Positions 33,948 to 42,300 of a DNA stretch of 50,779 nucleotides are shown here, one piece after another. Each line of letters starts with the position of its first letter. The stretch's first letter is position 1. Location: the NCBI GenBank assembly GCA_022774865.1, contig JALFLH010000004.1, forward strand, positions 1 to 50,779, written 5' to 3'. Origin of the DNA: Clostridiales bacterium. Lineage in GTDB: Bacteria > Bacillota > Clostridia > Oscillospirales > Oscillospiraceae. A program made the translations under genes and the position numbers. Below the pieces are notes generated by a model. It was not told the origin of the DNA and ran no database searches. It was given only the letters and a program-made list of their open reading frames with translations.

Positions 33948-34793
33948 ATGATGGATCTTCCCCTGAACATTGATTTTTCCGGCAAAGTCGTGGTCATCAC
34001 CGGTGCCGGCGGCGTCATCTGCGGCACTATGGCACGCGCGTTCGCTCAGGCCGGTGCAAAGGTCGCCGCGCTGGATCTGAACGAAGAGGCCGTTAAGAAG
34101 CTGGCCGACGAGCTGAAAGCCGAGGGCTTCGTGTGCGAAGGCTACAAGGCCAACGTACTGGACCCCGACGCGCTGAAGGCCGTCCACGAGGCAGTTCTGG
34201 CCGATCTGGGTCCCTGCGACATTCTGGTCAACGGCGCCGGCGGCAACAACCCCCGCGCCACCACCGACAACGAGTACCAGCACGAGGCCAAGCCCGGCGG
34301 AAAGTCCTTCTTCGATCTTGACCCCAGCGGCGTGGATTTCGTATTCAAGCTGAATTTTCAGGGCACCCTGCTGCCCACTCAGGCTTTCGCCTTCGACATG
34401 GTGGAGAAGCACAGCGGCTGCATTCTGAACATCTCCTCCATGAACGCCTACATCCCGCTGACCAAGATCCCCGCCTACTCCGGCGCCAAGGCCGCCATTT
34501 CCAACTTCACCCAGTGGCTGGCAACCCACTTCGCCGGCACCGGCATCCGCTGCAACGCCATTGCCCCCGGCTTCCTGGTGACCAACCAGAACCGCGGCCT
34601 GCTGTTCAATGCCGACGGCACGCCCACCGCCCGCTCCGCCAAGATTCTGAACGGCACCCCCACCCACCGTTTTGTGGACAGTGAGGAGTTGCTGGGCGCC
34701 ACCTTCTTCCTGTGCGATGACAAGGCCGCCTCCGCCATCACCGGCGTGGTGCTGCCCATTGATGCCGGGTTCTCTGCCTATTCCGGGGTGTAA
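33948..34793 (+). CDS. SDR-family D-mannonate oxidoreductase (fructuronate reductase)
   Basis: This 281-residue Rossmann-fold enzyme has the nucleotide-binding TGAGGVIC (residues about 19-26), NGAGGNN, catalytic Ser in NISSMNAY, and the Tyr/Lys pair in AYSGAK. An insert (about residues 100-120) and the adjacent uxuA identify it as the SDR-type mannonate oxidoreductase (YjmF-like), which interconverts fructuronate and mannonate with NAD(H). The RBS is GGAGG, with two consecutive ATG codons at the start. Confidence 0.93.
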   Translation: MMDLPLNIDFSGKVVVITGAGGVICGTMARAFAQAGAKVAALDLNEEAVKKLADELKAEGFVCEGYKANVLDPDALKAVHEAVLADLGPCDILVNGAGGNNPRATTDNEYQHEAKPGGKSFFDLDPSGVDFVFKLNFQGTLLPTQAFAFDMVEKHSGCILNISSMNAYIPLTKIPAYSGAKAAISNFTQWLATHFAGTGIRCNAIAPGFLVTNQNRGLLFNADGTPTARSAKILNGTPTHRFVDSEELLGATFFLCDDKAASAITGVVLPIDAGFSAYSGV

Positions 34794-34910
34794 TTTCCCC
34801 AGTCGGTTTAAAGGATCATTGTATGCCCGTGCGAATTCTTAAGAAGCTGGATCAATGATATCTTTTGCAGCATCTTTCTTCCTATTTTATCATCGAAAGG
34901 AACCTGCAAT

Positions 34911-35084
34911 ATGCGTACAATGACCGCAACGGAAAGATTCGCAAGCTCTGTCGTCGTCCCTGTCGTTGTCTTGGATGAGGTTGAGGACGCCGTTCCCACC
35001 GCCATGGCGGCCGGCGGCGTCATCCCCTCCAACATCAAGGAAAATGCAGACGCTCCCTTCATCCACACAGCAGACGGCAGTTGA
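34911..35084 (+). pseudogene. Apparent remnant of a KDPG aldolase (eda) gene
   Basis: This 57-codon frame has a good RBS (AAAGGA). Its first part (TERFASSVVVPVVVLDEVED then AVPTAMAAGG) resembles the N-terminus of KDPG aldolase. It then jumps to GGVIPSNIKEN, which recalls the family's C-terminal GGV-x-P-x-N-I segment, and ends after an unrelated-looking tail. The catalytic middle is missing, as if an internal deletion joined the two GG motifs. The position after uxuA and its oxidoreductase is where eda is expected. It could instead be a short real gene; the assignment is by eye. Confidence 0.5.
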
Positions 35085-35093
35085 GGCTGCCCC

Positions 35094-35119
35094 AAGGCCG
35101 CCGGGAAACCGGCGGCCTT
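35094..35119 (+). terminator. GAAA-loop hairpin after the eda remnant
   Basis: AAGGCCGCCGG (35094-35104) pairs perfectly with CCGGCGGCCTT (35109-35119) around a GAAA tetraloop. Only a weak T stretch (GTTCG) follows, so it may be a decayed terminator or an attenuator before the HAD gene. Confidence 0.6.
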
Positions 35120-35139
35120 GTTCGAACGAAAGGAAACGT

Positions 35140-35844
35140 ATGATTACAACTGTCTTATTTGATCTGGACGGCACGCTGCTGCCCATGGATCAGGATGAAT
35201 TCGTCAAATACTATTTCGGGCTGCTTGCCAAAAAAGTCGCACCGCTGGGCTATGACCCCAAGACCTTACCCGGGAACATCTGGAGCGGCACGGCCGCGAT
35301 GGTAAAAAACGACGGCTCCTGCACCAACGAGGCGGCATTCTGGAAGAGATTCGCCGCGATCTACGGCGAAGATGTGCGCAAAGACGAGCCGGTGTTCCGG
35401 CATTTCTATGAAAATGAATTCAACGGTGCCCGCGCCGCCTGCGGCTTTAATCCCAAATCCGCCGAAACAGTGGCCGCCATTAAGGCCCGGGGGCTTCGGG
35501 TCGCGCTGGCTACCAATCCCATCTTTCCGGCGGTTGCCACGGAGAGCCGCATCCGCTGGGCCGGGCTGCAGCCCTGTGACTTCGAGCTGTACACCACCTA
35601 TGAAAACTCCTGCCACTGCAAGCCCAATCCGGCCTATTTCCAGGATGTGGCCGCTGCACTCCGGGTTCTGCCCACAGAATGCCTGATGGTGGGCAACGAC
35701 GCTACCGAGGATCTGGCAGCCGAAGCGCTGGGTATGAAGGTGTTTCTGCTGACGGACTGCCTCATCAACAAGGATGGGCGGGACATCACCCCCTACCCCC
35801 AGGGCAGCTTTGATGACCTGCTCCGCTATATCGACTCCCTGTAA
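35140..35844 (+). CDS. HAD-superfamily hydrolase
   Basis: This 234-residue cytoplasmic phosphatase-like protein has HAD motif I FDLDGTLL (Asp 8 and Asp 10), motif II LATN, motif III Lys in CKPNPAYF and motif IV VGNDATED. The helical cap follows motif I. The substrate is unknown; sugar phosphates are usual. ATG 35140 is chosen for the RBS AAAGGAAA and because motif I must be near the start. It follows the mannonate genes and ends at a strong terminator. Confidence 0.9.
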   Translation: MITTVLFDLDGTLLPMDQDEFVKYYFGLLAKKVAPLGYDPKTLPGNIWSGTAAMVKNDGSCTNEAAFWKRFAAIYGEDVRKDEPVFRHFYENEFNGARAACGFNPKSAETVAAIKARGLRVALATNPIFPAVATESRIRWAGLQPCDFELYTTYENSCHCKPNPAYFQDVAAALRVLPTECLMVGNDATEDLAAEALGMKVFLLTDCLINKDGRDITPYPQGSFDDLLRYIDSL

Positions 35845-35851
35845 AAAAGGA

Positions 35852-35886
35852 AGCCTGCCGCGAAACAAATCAGCGGCAGGCTCTTT
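35852..35886 (+). terminator. Intrinsic terminator of the mannonate/HAD region
   Basis: AGCCTGCCGC (35852-35861) pairs with GCGGCAGGCT (35873-35882), followed by a TCTTTTC stretch. Confidence 0.85.
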
Positions 35887-35903
35887 TCATGCGATATTGG
35901 CAA

Positions 35904-36698
35904 TCAGGAAAGCACCAGCTTATCGTCCACCTCGTCGGAGCCGCTGGCCTGACTGAACAGGTTCAGAAGCTGCTCTACCGTGAGGTTCTTCTTTTCTTCG
36001 CCGGAAACATCCACCACAACACGGCCGTCGTACATCATCACCAGCCGGTTGCCGTGGGCGATGGCATCGCGCATATTGTGGGTAATCATCATGGTGGTCA
36101 GATGATCCTTCTGCACGATCTTTTCCGTGGCCTCCAGCACCTTCGCGGCGGTCTTTGGATCCAGCGCGGCAGTGTGCTCATCCAGCAGCAGCAGCTTGGG
36201 GCGCTGGAGGGTAGCCATCAGCAGGGTCAGCGCCTGACGCTGGCCGCCGGACAGAAGCCCCACCTTGGCAGTCATCCGGTTCTCCAGTCCCAGTCCCAAA
36301 ATCTTCAGCTGTTCCCGGTACTGTTCTCTTTCCTCCCGGGTGATTCCGGGGCGGAGGGTACGGCGTTTGCCCCGGCGGGCAGCCAGCGCCATGTTTTCTT
36401 CGATCTGCATCGTCGCCGCCGTGCCCATCATCGGGTCCTGAAATACCCGGCCGATATACTTCGCCCGCTTGAACTCCGGAAGATGGGTCACATCCACACC
36501 GTCAATCAGGATCTGTCCTTCGTCCACATTGAAAACACCTGCGATCGAATTCAGCAGGGTGCTTTTGCCCGCGCCGTTGCCGCCGATGACTGTAACAAAT
36601 TCACCGGGCTGCAGCGTCAGGGAAACACCGTTCAGGGCGCGCTTTTCATTGATGGTACCCGGATTGAAGGTCTTGTAGATATTTTTGATTTCAAGCAT
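35904..36698 (-). CDS. ABC transporter ATPase of a TrpXYZ-like importer
   Basis: This 264-residue ATPase has Walker A GGNGAGKST (residues 38-46), signature LSGGQRQ, Walker B LLLLDEHTAALD and switch His in MITHNM. It belongs with the LivH-like permease and DUF534-type binding protein encoded just upstream. Such systems import tryptophan or related compounds in other Firmicutes. It overlaps the permease gene by 8 bases. Confidence 0.9.
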   Translation of the reverse strand: MLEIKNIYKTFNPGTINEKRALNGVSLTLQPGEFVTVIGGNGAGKSTLLNSIAGVFNVDEGQILIDGVDVTHLPEFKRAKYIGRVFQDPMMGTAATMQIEENMALAARRGKRRTLRPGITREEREQYREQLKILGLGLENRMTAKVGLLSGGQRQALTLLMATLQRPKLLLLDEHTAALDPKTAAKVLEATEKIVQKDHLTTMMITHNMRDAIAHGNRLVMMYDGRVVVDVSGEEKKNLTVEQLLNLFSQASGSDEVDDKLVLS

Positions 36699-37641
36699 GA
36701 CGCTTCTCTCCTTTCCGGCCCTTGGTGAAGTATTTTCCCTTCCAATAGGGAACGGAGAGGAAAAACGCTACCACCAGCGCAGTCAGAAGCTTCAAATCCG
36801 TGGATTCCAGACCCAGCCGGAGTACCAGTGTGATGACCATATAATAGATCGTCGCGCCAATCACACAGGTTCCCAGCTTCATGGCAAAATTGCGGAACAG
36901 CTTCCCGAACAGCACTTCGCCAATAATCACGGCTGCCAGTCCGATCACGATGGCGCCGCGGCCCATATCCACAGCGGCGCTGCCCTGATACTGCGCCAGC
37001 AGCGCGCCGGACAGAGACACCAGCCCGTTGGAAATCACCAGACCCAGCACCTTGCCAAAGTTGGTGTTGATGCCCTGCGCACGCGCCATATTCTGATTGG
37101 CGCCGGTTGCACGCAGGGAGCAGCCCATCTCAGTTCCGAAGAACCAGTACAGAATCCCGATTACAGCCAGTGTAACAATGGCTAACAAAACCAGTGGGTT
37201 ATTCAGTTCCAGAGACCGGACATACCGGGAGGAAAGAAGCAGCGGCTGGGTATCGACGTTCAACGCCACCGTTGCCTTGGTTTTTGCCGTGCTGCCGATA
37301 CCCATAATCCGCAGATTGATGGAGTACAGCGCAAGCTGGGTCAGAATACCGGACAGGATGGCTGGAATCCCACAGGCTGTATGCAGCAGGCCGGTCACCA
37401 GCCCCGCCAGCATACCGGCCAGCACAGCCAGCAGCAGCGCAGCCCAGGGGTTCATTCCCATGGAAATCGCCACGGCGCATACCGCGCCGCCCGTGGCCAG
37501 AGAGCCATCCACCGTCAGATCCGCAATATCCAGAATCCGGTAGGTGATGTATACGCCGATAGCCATAATACCCCAGGCCAATCCCTGTCCGACCGCACCC
37601 GGCAGCGAGTTGAAAAATGAGAAAATAACGTCCATGAACAA
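36691..37641 (-). CDS. LivH-like ABC permease of a TrpXYZ-like importer
   Basis: This 316-residue membrane protein has about eight hydrophobic helices and the BPD_transp_2 (branched-chain amino acid/ribose type) pattern: YRILDIADLTVDGSLATGGA near the start and LRATGANQNMARAQGIN in the coupling loop. It sits between the binding-protein gene and the ATPase gene. A long hairpin precedes it, which probably lowers its expression relative to the binding protein. Confidence 0.9.
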   Translation of the reverse strand: MFMDVIFSFFNSLPGAVGQGLAWGIMAIGVYITYRILDIADLTVDGSLATGGAVCAVAISMGMNPWAALLLAVLAGMLAGLVTGLLHTACGIPAILSGILTQLALYSINLRIMGIGSTAKTKATVALNVDTQPLLLSSRYVRSLELNNPLVLLAIVTLAVIGILYWFFGTEMGCSLRATGANQNMARAQGINTNFGKVLGLVISNGLVSLSGALLAQYQGSAAVDMGRGAIVIGLAAVIIGEVLFGKLFRNFAMKLGTCVIGATIYYMVITLVLRLGLESTDLKLLTALVVAFFLSVPYWKGKYFTKGRKGEKRHA

Positions 37642-37686
37642 TCCTCCAAATCAGGGCAGCCTGAAGATTTGCCCTGTTTATCAGAA

Positions 37687-37722
37687 GAAAACAGCGGAAA
37701 AGGGAAGATTTCCGCTGTTTTC
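37687..37722 (-). terminator. 14-bp hairpin attenuator between binding protein and permease genes
   Basis: GAAAACAGCGGAAA (37687-37700) pairs perfectly with TTTCCGCTGTTTTC (37709-37722) around an 8-base loop. On the minus strand the stem ends in T residues, so partial termination after the binding-protein gene is likely. Confidence 0.75.
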
Positions 37723-37748
37723 AAAGCGATATCCTGTTATGGCCGGCA

Positions 37749-38702
37749 TCAGCCGATGGGCTCATAACCGTCCGGCGGCGCAATGCCCAGCGCCTCGCAG
37801 TTGGCGGCGTTGTACATCTTGGTAACCTGAGGCGCGTACTGAACGGGCAGGGTGGAAATATCCGCCTCACCGGTCAGAACCTTGGCAGCCATTTCGCCGG
37901 TGGCGTAGCCCAGATCATAGTAGCTGATGGACAGCGTAGCGACACCGCAGCCGGAGCAGATACCGGACTCACCGGCCACCACGGGAACCTTGGCAGGAAG
38001 CACCACGTTGGCAATGGTTTCTGCGTTGTTGGCAGCCGTATTGTCGGTGGGAACATAAATGACATCGGAAGCGTCACAGGCGGTCTGGGTCACGGCGGAC
38101 AGCTCATTGGCATCCGCAAACGCGAACTCCTGACAGGTATAGCCCATATCCGTCAGATAACCCTCCATGACCTGAATCTGGTAAACGGAGTTCGGCTCAG
38201 CGGAGCAGTACAGAAGGCCAACGGTCTTGGCATCGGGGAACAACTCCTGAATCATGGCTGCCTGCTGGTCCAGCGGCGCCAGATCGGAGGTGCCGGAAAT
38301 ATTTCCGCCCACAGTGCCGCTCCAGTCGCTGATGTTCAGTGCCGTGGCATAATCGGTAACAGATGTACCCAGAATGGGAATGTCAGCAGTGGCGGAAGCA
38401 GCCGCCTGCAGCGGATAGGTGGCATTGGCCAGAATCAGATCAACCTTTTTGGACACGAAGCCGTCCACGATGGTGGCGCAGTTGGCGAATTCGCCGCCGG
38501 CGTCCTGCTGGTCAAATGTGACCTTATCCTCACCCAGTTTTTCCACCAGAGCATCCTTGAAGCCCTGCGTCGCCGCATCCAGTGCCGGATGGGTCACAAG
38601 CTGGCAGATGCCAATGGTGTATTTGCCTTTCGCGGAAGACCCACAGGCGACCAGGGAAAGCAGCATCACTGTGGCGCATAAAACTGCGATCAACTTTTTC
38701 AT
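37749..38702 (-). CDS. Substrate-binding lipoprotein of a TrpXYZ-like ABC importer
   Basis: This 317-residue lipoprotein (lipobox LVAC, Cys 20) belongs to the ABC_sub_bind/DUF534 family. IGICQLVTHPALDAATQGF lies near the start, and LLYCSAEPNSVYQIQVMEG, YVPTDN and ISYYDLGYATGEMA follow. Related proteins bind tryptophan or other aromatic or purine-like ligands; the ligand here is not known. It is the first gene of the operon, with RBS AAAGGAGAG and a strong promoter. Confidence 0.9.
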   Translation of the reverse strand: MKKLIAVLCATVMLLSLVACGSSAKGKYTIGICQLVTHPALDAATQGFKDALVEKLGEDKVTFDQQDAGGEFANCATIVDGFVSKKVDLILANATYPLQAAASATADIPILGTSVTDYATALNISDWSGTVGGNISGTSDLAPLDQQAAMIQELFPDAKTVGLLYCSAEPNSVYQIQVMEGYLTDMGYTCQEFAFADANELSAVTQTACDASDVIYVPTDNTAANNAETIANVVLPAKVPVVAGESGICSGCGVATLSISYYDLGYATGEMAAKVLTGEADISTLPVQYAPQVTKMYNAANCEALGIAPPDGYEPIG

Positions 38703-38773
38703 TTTCTTTTTCTCTCCTTTTGTTCATGTCTCACAGAACTTTGTACGCTGTCTGTGGATCACTTGATTGTCAT

Positions 38774-38803
38774 ACTATAACACCTACCCACGCCAATTGT
38801 CAA
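38774..38803 (-). promoter_or_regulatory. Promoter of the TrpXYZ-like importer operon
   Basis: On the minus strand, TTGACA (38798-38803) and TATAGT (38774-38779) are 18 bases apart. I see no T-box or trp-leader-like structure in the short leader. Confidence 0.78.
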
Positions 38804-38896
38804 TGCATTTGCACAAAATAATCATAGATTCTTTGTCACATTTTCAGACTCCATCCTGTTTTTGGCCGTGCATTTCTGCCTGTATGCCCGTTCGCA

Positions 38897-38937
38897 TTAA
38901 AAAATCCCGGGAAACGAATTGACTCGTCTCCCGGGAT
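38897..38937 (-). terminator. Terminator of the phage head-gene block
   Basis: ATCCCGGGA (38904-38912) pairs with TCCCGGGAT (38929-38937), with extra inner pairing, followed on the minus strand by a run of six T residues. It lies 25 bases after the last phage gene. Confidence 0.85.
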
Positions 38938-38961
38938 CTTCCGATCCTGCATACGTCCTGC

Positions 38962-39639
38962 TCACAGAACGCCCATTACATTACGGCTCTGCGCAAGGCC
39001 GACTCTGATTTGGCTAACCCCCTTGATGGTGTCCTCCCGCTTCACGGAAATCCACGTACACCCGGCAAAGACCTCTTCGCCGCCGCTGCGGGACACGGTC
39101 AGCGCAAACGGCTCGGTGGGATCGGCCGGCTCGCTGGTGCCGGGCGGCAGCAGTTCTTCCATGGTAAATTTCCATTTCGCATCGCTGATTGCAGCCGTGT
39201 TCTCATCGGTACTGCGCTGTGCGGAAAAACGCACAACCCGGTTCATCGCCTGCTCCCCGATCAGAATGGAAAAGCCCGGTCCGCCGGACCAATCTCCCTC
39301 CATAGCCGTTCCAAAGAACCGGACATCGATTTCAATATAGAAAACGTCCGCCATCTCGTCGAACCGGCATACATCCTTGACACAGGTAGCCCCCATATCC
39401 TGCAAGGCATCCACCGCCCGCAGCGCGGTCGTCTCGCATACGCCTCCGCCAGCGGCCGCCGGACTCATGATGATAACCTCCACCGACGTGGTACGTACGG
39501 AGCGGTCAACCTTTCCTAACCGCACCGCTGCTACCGCACTGGTCAACGCCGGAATGCGGCCGCCCGGGTAGGCTTCATCCGCCCGGATGTCCACTGCCTT
39601 CAGCGCATCGATCACCTGTCCTACGATTGTCTGCCCCAC
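38962..39639 (-). CDS. Phage neck/tail-terminator-like protein
   Basis: This 225-residue protein starts at a GTG and overlaps the preceding gene by 19 bases. Its first half (QVIDALKAVDIRADEAYPG, then VEVIIMSPAAAGGGVCET) resembles proteins found at the end of head modules in Firmicutes prophages, in the position of a tail-completion or tail-terminator protein. The second half may be a separate tail-tube-like or hypothetical domain (FSILIGEQAMNRVVRFSAQ). It is the last gene of the block, and no tail genes follow. The function is inferred from position only. Confidence 0.6.
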   Translation of the reverse strand: MGQTIVGQVIDALKAVDIRADEAYPGGRIPALTSAVAAVRLGKVDRSVRTTSVEVIIMSPAAAGGGVCETTALRAVDALQDMGATCVKDVCRFDEMADVFYIEIDVRFFGTAMEGDWSGGPGFSILIGEQAMNRVVRFSAQRSTDENTAAISDAKWKFTMEELLPPGTSEPADPTEPFALTVSRSGGEEVFAGCTWISVKREDTIKGVSQIRVGLAQSRNVMGVL

Positions 39640-39965
39640 GTATCCTCACCGCCCTTTTCCACGCACATTCCCCAACAGTATACCGGGCTATTCGCGTCCC
39701 GAATCAATTCCGTCCGCCGCAGCCAGTAATCTTTTCCCCCCACCGTCAGGGCGTCCCCCGCTTCCGCCGCCGGCTCCACCGGCCCAATGTATACATATTG
39801 CCCCCGGGGAATTTCACCCAGAGGGGAATAATTCCCCTCCAGATATTGCCAGCTTTTGGAGCGCACCGGCTGAAAAAAAGCCCGCAATTCATAATCCGTC
39901 CCGCCGTGGCGCAGGGTCACCGCCGTGCCGTAGGCGTTCAGGATTTTTTCTACCATCCGCTGCAT
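39621..39965 (-). CDS. Phage head-closure-like protein
   Basis: This 114-residue protein lies in the order expected for a head-closure or stopper protein, after the connector and before the tail-terminator-like gene. Visible features are an N-terminal helix (MQRMVEKILNAYG), a beta-rich body (ELRAFFQPVRSKSWQY, YVYIGPVEPAAEAGDALTVG), and a C-terminal YWLRRTELI. It starts one base after the preceding gene's stop. The assignment rests mainly on synteny. Confidence 0.6.
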   Translation of the reverse strand: MQRMVEKILNAYGTAVTLRHGGTDYELRAFFQPVRSKSWQYLEGNYSPLGEIPRGQYVYIGPVEPAAEAGDALTVGGKDYWLRRTELIRDANSPVYCWGMCVEKGGEDTWGRQS

Positions 39966-39966
39966 A

Positions 39967-40323
39967 TCACACCCCCAGGAATGAAAACCGGTCTTTCAGG
40001 TACGGCGCGATCATCAGCTCCGCTTGTGCGCGCAGGCAGTTCGACGCGGCATCCGTACCCTGCCTGCGGATGGAAAAGTCCCCGGCAGTGATCTGCTCCG
40101 TCCGGTTCTCTTTCTCCACGCTGCTCAGCGCCGCCAGTGCCAGCAGGCTGGCCGCCGCGATAAAATCCGCCTTGCAGTCCTCGGGCGTCAGTCCGTCCCG
40201 AAGTCGGGCTTCCAGCGCGGTACTGGATGCACAGCACAGGGCATCGAGTATTTCCGTCTGCTGGTCTGACAGTTCGCCTGCCAACAGCAGCGCCTGTGCC
40301 ATCACCTGTTCCTTCAGTGTCAT
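39967..40323 (-). CDS. Phage head-tail connector-like protein
   Basis: This 118-residue, mostly helical, Ala- and Leu-rich protein comes directly after the major capsid gene, where head-tail adaptors (gp6-like) are encoded. Features include ADFIAAASLLALAALSSVEK and EQITAGDFSIRR, which match the loose pattern of such adaptors. It overlaps the capsid gene by 4 bases. Identity is by synteny. Confidence 0.6.
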   Translation of the reverse strand: MTLKEQVMAQALLLAGELSDQQTEILDALCCASSTALEARLRDGLTPEDCKADFIAAASLLALAALSSVEKENRTEQITAGDFSIRRQGTDAASNCLRAQAELMIAPYLKDRFSFLGV

Positions 40324-41345
40324 ACGTTCAGGACGCAGGCCGCGCCGTCGCAGATCTTGGCGAAGCCGGCGATGGAGGTAATGGCCGCGCGTTCGAGCTG
40401 CTGGTCAATGAGCTTATCGTATTCCACCAGCACCTCGCCGGCCTTTACCTGCTCCAGCGCATAGCGGTTGTCCAGTCCGATGATCATGCCGTCCGTGACC
40501 GCGCCGGTGCGGTGAAGCTGTGCACCCAGCGGGGTGGTCAGCTTGCCGGTACCCTGGAAATTCAGCCCGGTCATGGGATTCTGCAGTTCCGGAATCTTCA
40601 GCATTTTGGTCATGGTCCCGGTGCTGCACAGGATGGTATTCATGGTATAGGGATCAAACTGCCCCCAGAATTCCACCAGTTGGTCGTAAGCCAGGGTGCC
40701 CTTGGTACCGGAGATGGGAGAAGTCCCAACGGTAAAGCTGGCTGCCGCGTTGCTGTTGCCGTCGCCGGCAGTCAGCACCGTTACCGCGTCAGCAAGCTGC
40801 TGTTTCTGGATGTACGCACCGATCTGCCGCAGCATCACGCCGAACAGATCCAGCTTCTGGAACCGAATCGCCTCATAGGACGCCACCAGCATTCTGCCCC
40901 GTTTGGTCAGGCTCACCAGATGCTCTTTGGTTTTGACTTCGGTGGTGGGAATGGACGCGCCCTCGGCCACATCCTTCAGCGCCTTGTCATCGTCCGTGGG
41001 AACGGAGTAGATGGAGCGGTAGTCCATCGCGTCGATAATCGTGGTAGTTGCCACAATGGAGGGCAGGATATCTCCTTCCTCCATACCCTGCCGCACGGTT
41101 CTGGCGATGTACTCAGGAAAGAGTACCGCCGAATCCATGGTTGAGAAAAACTTCTCCACCGGAGAAGAACCGGCGCCCTTGGCCCGGATGCCGAAGCGCT
41201 TGAGCTGCCGCTGAAAGGCATCCGTACCCTCCAACGCGGTGCCGCGGTAGTTTTCGCTGGGGTCCAGCGATTCCAGCACCTGGGTAAAGCTCATGCCCTG
41301 CTGGCGGTACATCCCCTTTTCCAGTCTCAGATTGTCATAACCCAT
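40320..41345 (-). CDS. Phage major capsid protein (HK97-fold, probable)
   Basis: This 341-residue protein has the pattern of HK97-fold capsid proteins: a variable N-arm, a central strand region (IYSVPTDDDKALKDVAEGAS then IPTTEVKTKEHLVSLTKRGR), a long helix (LFGVMLRQIGAYIQKQQLAD), and a C-terminal NRYALEQVKAGEVLVEYDKL segment. It follows the protease/scaffold-like gene and precedes connector-like genes, the usual head-module order. Confidence 0.78.
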   Translation of the reverse strand: MGYDNLRLEKGMYRQQGMSFTQVLESLDPSENYRGTALEGTDAFQRQLKRFGIRAKGAGSSPVEKFFSTMDSAVLFPEYIARTVRQGMEEGDILPSIVATTTIIDAMDYRSIYSVPTDDDKALKDVAEGASIPTTEVKTKEHLVSLTKRGRMLVASYEAIRFQKLDLFGVMLRQIGAYIQKQQLADAVTVLTAGDGNSNAAASFTVGTSPISGTKGTLAYDQLVEFWGQFDPYTMNTILCSTGTMTKMLKIPELQNPMTGLNFQGTGKLTTPLGAQLHRTGAVTDGMIIGLDNRYALEQVKAGEVLVEYDKLIDQQLERAAITSIAGFAKICDGAACVLNV

Positions 41346-41400
41346 TCAAATTTACCTCCTGAAAAATATATGGTTCCCGGATCTTTCCGGCAACTTCCCG

Positions 41401-42297
41401 TCAAATCATGTATCCGCTTTCGATGATGTCTCCCTTTTCCGGGGGAGTTCTCAACTGCGTCTGCATGGGCATACATTCCGCCAGCCGGGCATCCAGCGCC
41501 GCCTGCAGCTTGAGCAGCTCCTCCGTTCCAGCTTTCTCCACCACAGCGCGCAGCGTTGGCTCCTCCACGCCCAGCTCCAGACACAGGCACAGCCGCACCA
41601 CATCGTCCTGAATCTGCTTCCGGAATTTCTGCCCCAGTTGGGCTTCCCGGAACAGCGCCCGGTATTCCGCCTGGGCGCCAAATTGCTCCGCCAGTTCCTT
41701 GAGACTCCGCTTCCCGTTTCCCAGCCCTTTCAGCACCCCGGCCTCCGGTTGGGCGGGCACCGCCACGAAGGAGAATTCATAGGCATCCATAGGCTCCTTC
41801 AGAATGGCGCAGCACAACTGTCCGTTGTAGTATTCGCCCTTTTGATGGCCGCAGGTACCGTAATCGCTGCCGCAGACCGAGCATACCGCCCGTCCCATGG
41901 CGCACCCAACGGATACCTCCTTTTTGATGCCAGCCTCGATGTCCGCGATAATCTCATCGGCCGCACCGCCCCGGCGGATATAGGCCCACGCCTTGATGTA
42001 GCTGACCCGCTCTTCCCGCACCACTTCCGTGGCAAAGATCCGGGCCACCTGGCTGTCGCTGCTCCACCGGTGATCCAGAATCCCGGTTTTTCCAATGAAC
42101 AGCTTGGCAAGCCCCGATAGCGCCGCTGTATCGAACCGCTCCCCGTCCCGGTCGATCTGGTCGTCGCACAGCCGCAGGGAAAATACATACACCTGTTCGG
42201 GCGTCAGCTTTGCCCTCGCCTGCGCGTTGATTGCCCCAAGCTGGGCTTCCGTAGGCACGCCGCCGGTCAAGGCCTCCGTTGCTTTTTTGATTTTCAT
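41401..42297 (-). CDS. Phage prohead protease/scaffold-like protein
   Basis: This 298-residue protein lies between the portal and capsid genes, where the maturation protease is expected. The first half is globular (DDQIDRDGERFDTAALSGL, GKTGILDHRW, EVSVGCAMGRAVCSVCGSDY, YEFSFVAVPAQPEAGV) and the second half is helical and Gln/Glu-rich like a scaffold. A Cys/His cluster (CSVCGSDYGTCGH) may bind zinc. The catalytic His/Ser of such proteases may be in LDHRW and EVSVG. The assignment rests on pattern and synteny. Confidence 0.7.
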   Translation of the reverse strand: MKIKKATEALTGGVPTEAQLGAINAQARAKLTPEQVYVFSLRLCDDQIDRDGERFDTAALSGLAKLFIGKTGILDHRWSSDSQVARIFATEVVREERVSYIKAWAYIRRGGAADEIIADIEAGIKKEVSVGCAMGRAVCSVCGSDYGTCGHQKGEYYNGQLCCAILKEPMDAYEFSFVAVPAQPEAGVLKGLGNGKRSLKELAEQFGAQAEYRALFREAQLGQKFRKQIQDDVVRLCLCLELGVEEPTLRAVVEKAGTEELLKLQAALDARLAECMPMQTQLRTPPEKGDIIESGYMI

Positions 42298-42300
42298 GGG

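Noticed and set aside
34794..34910. Possible regulatory stem between the mannonate oxidoreductase and eda remnant
   Set aside because: Short arms (ATCATTG and CAATGAT) with a long loop and an AT-rich palindrome are present, but pairing is weak and may be chance.
38703..38961. T-box or trp leader upstream of the TrpXYZ-like operon
   Set aside because: The leader between the promoter and start is short, and no T-box or terminator/antiterminator arrangement is visible.
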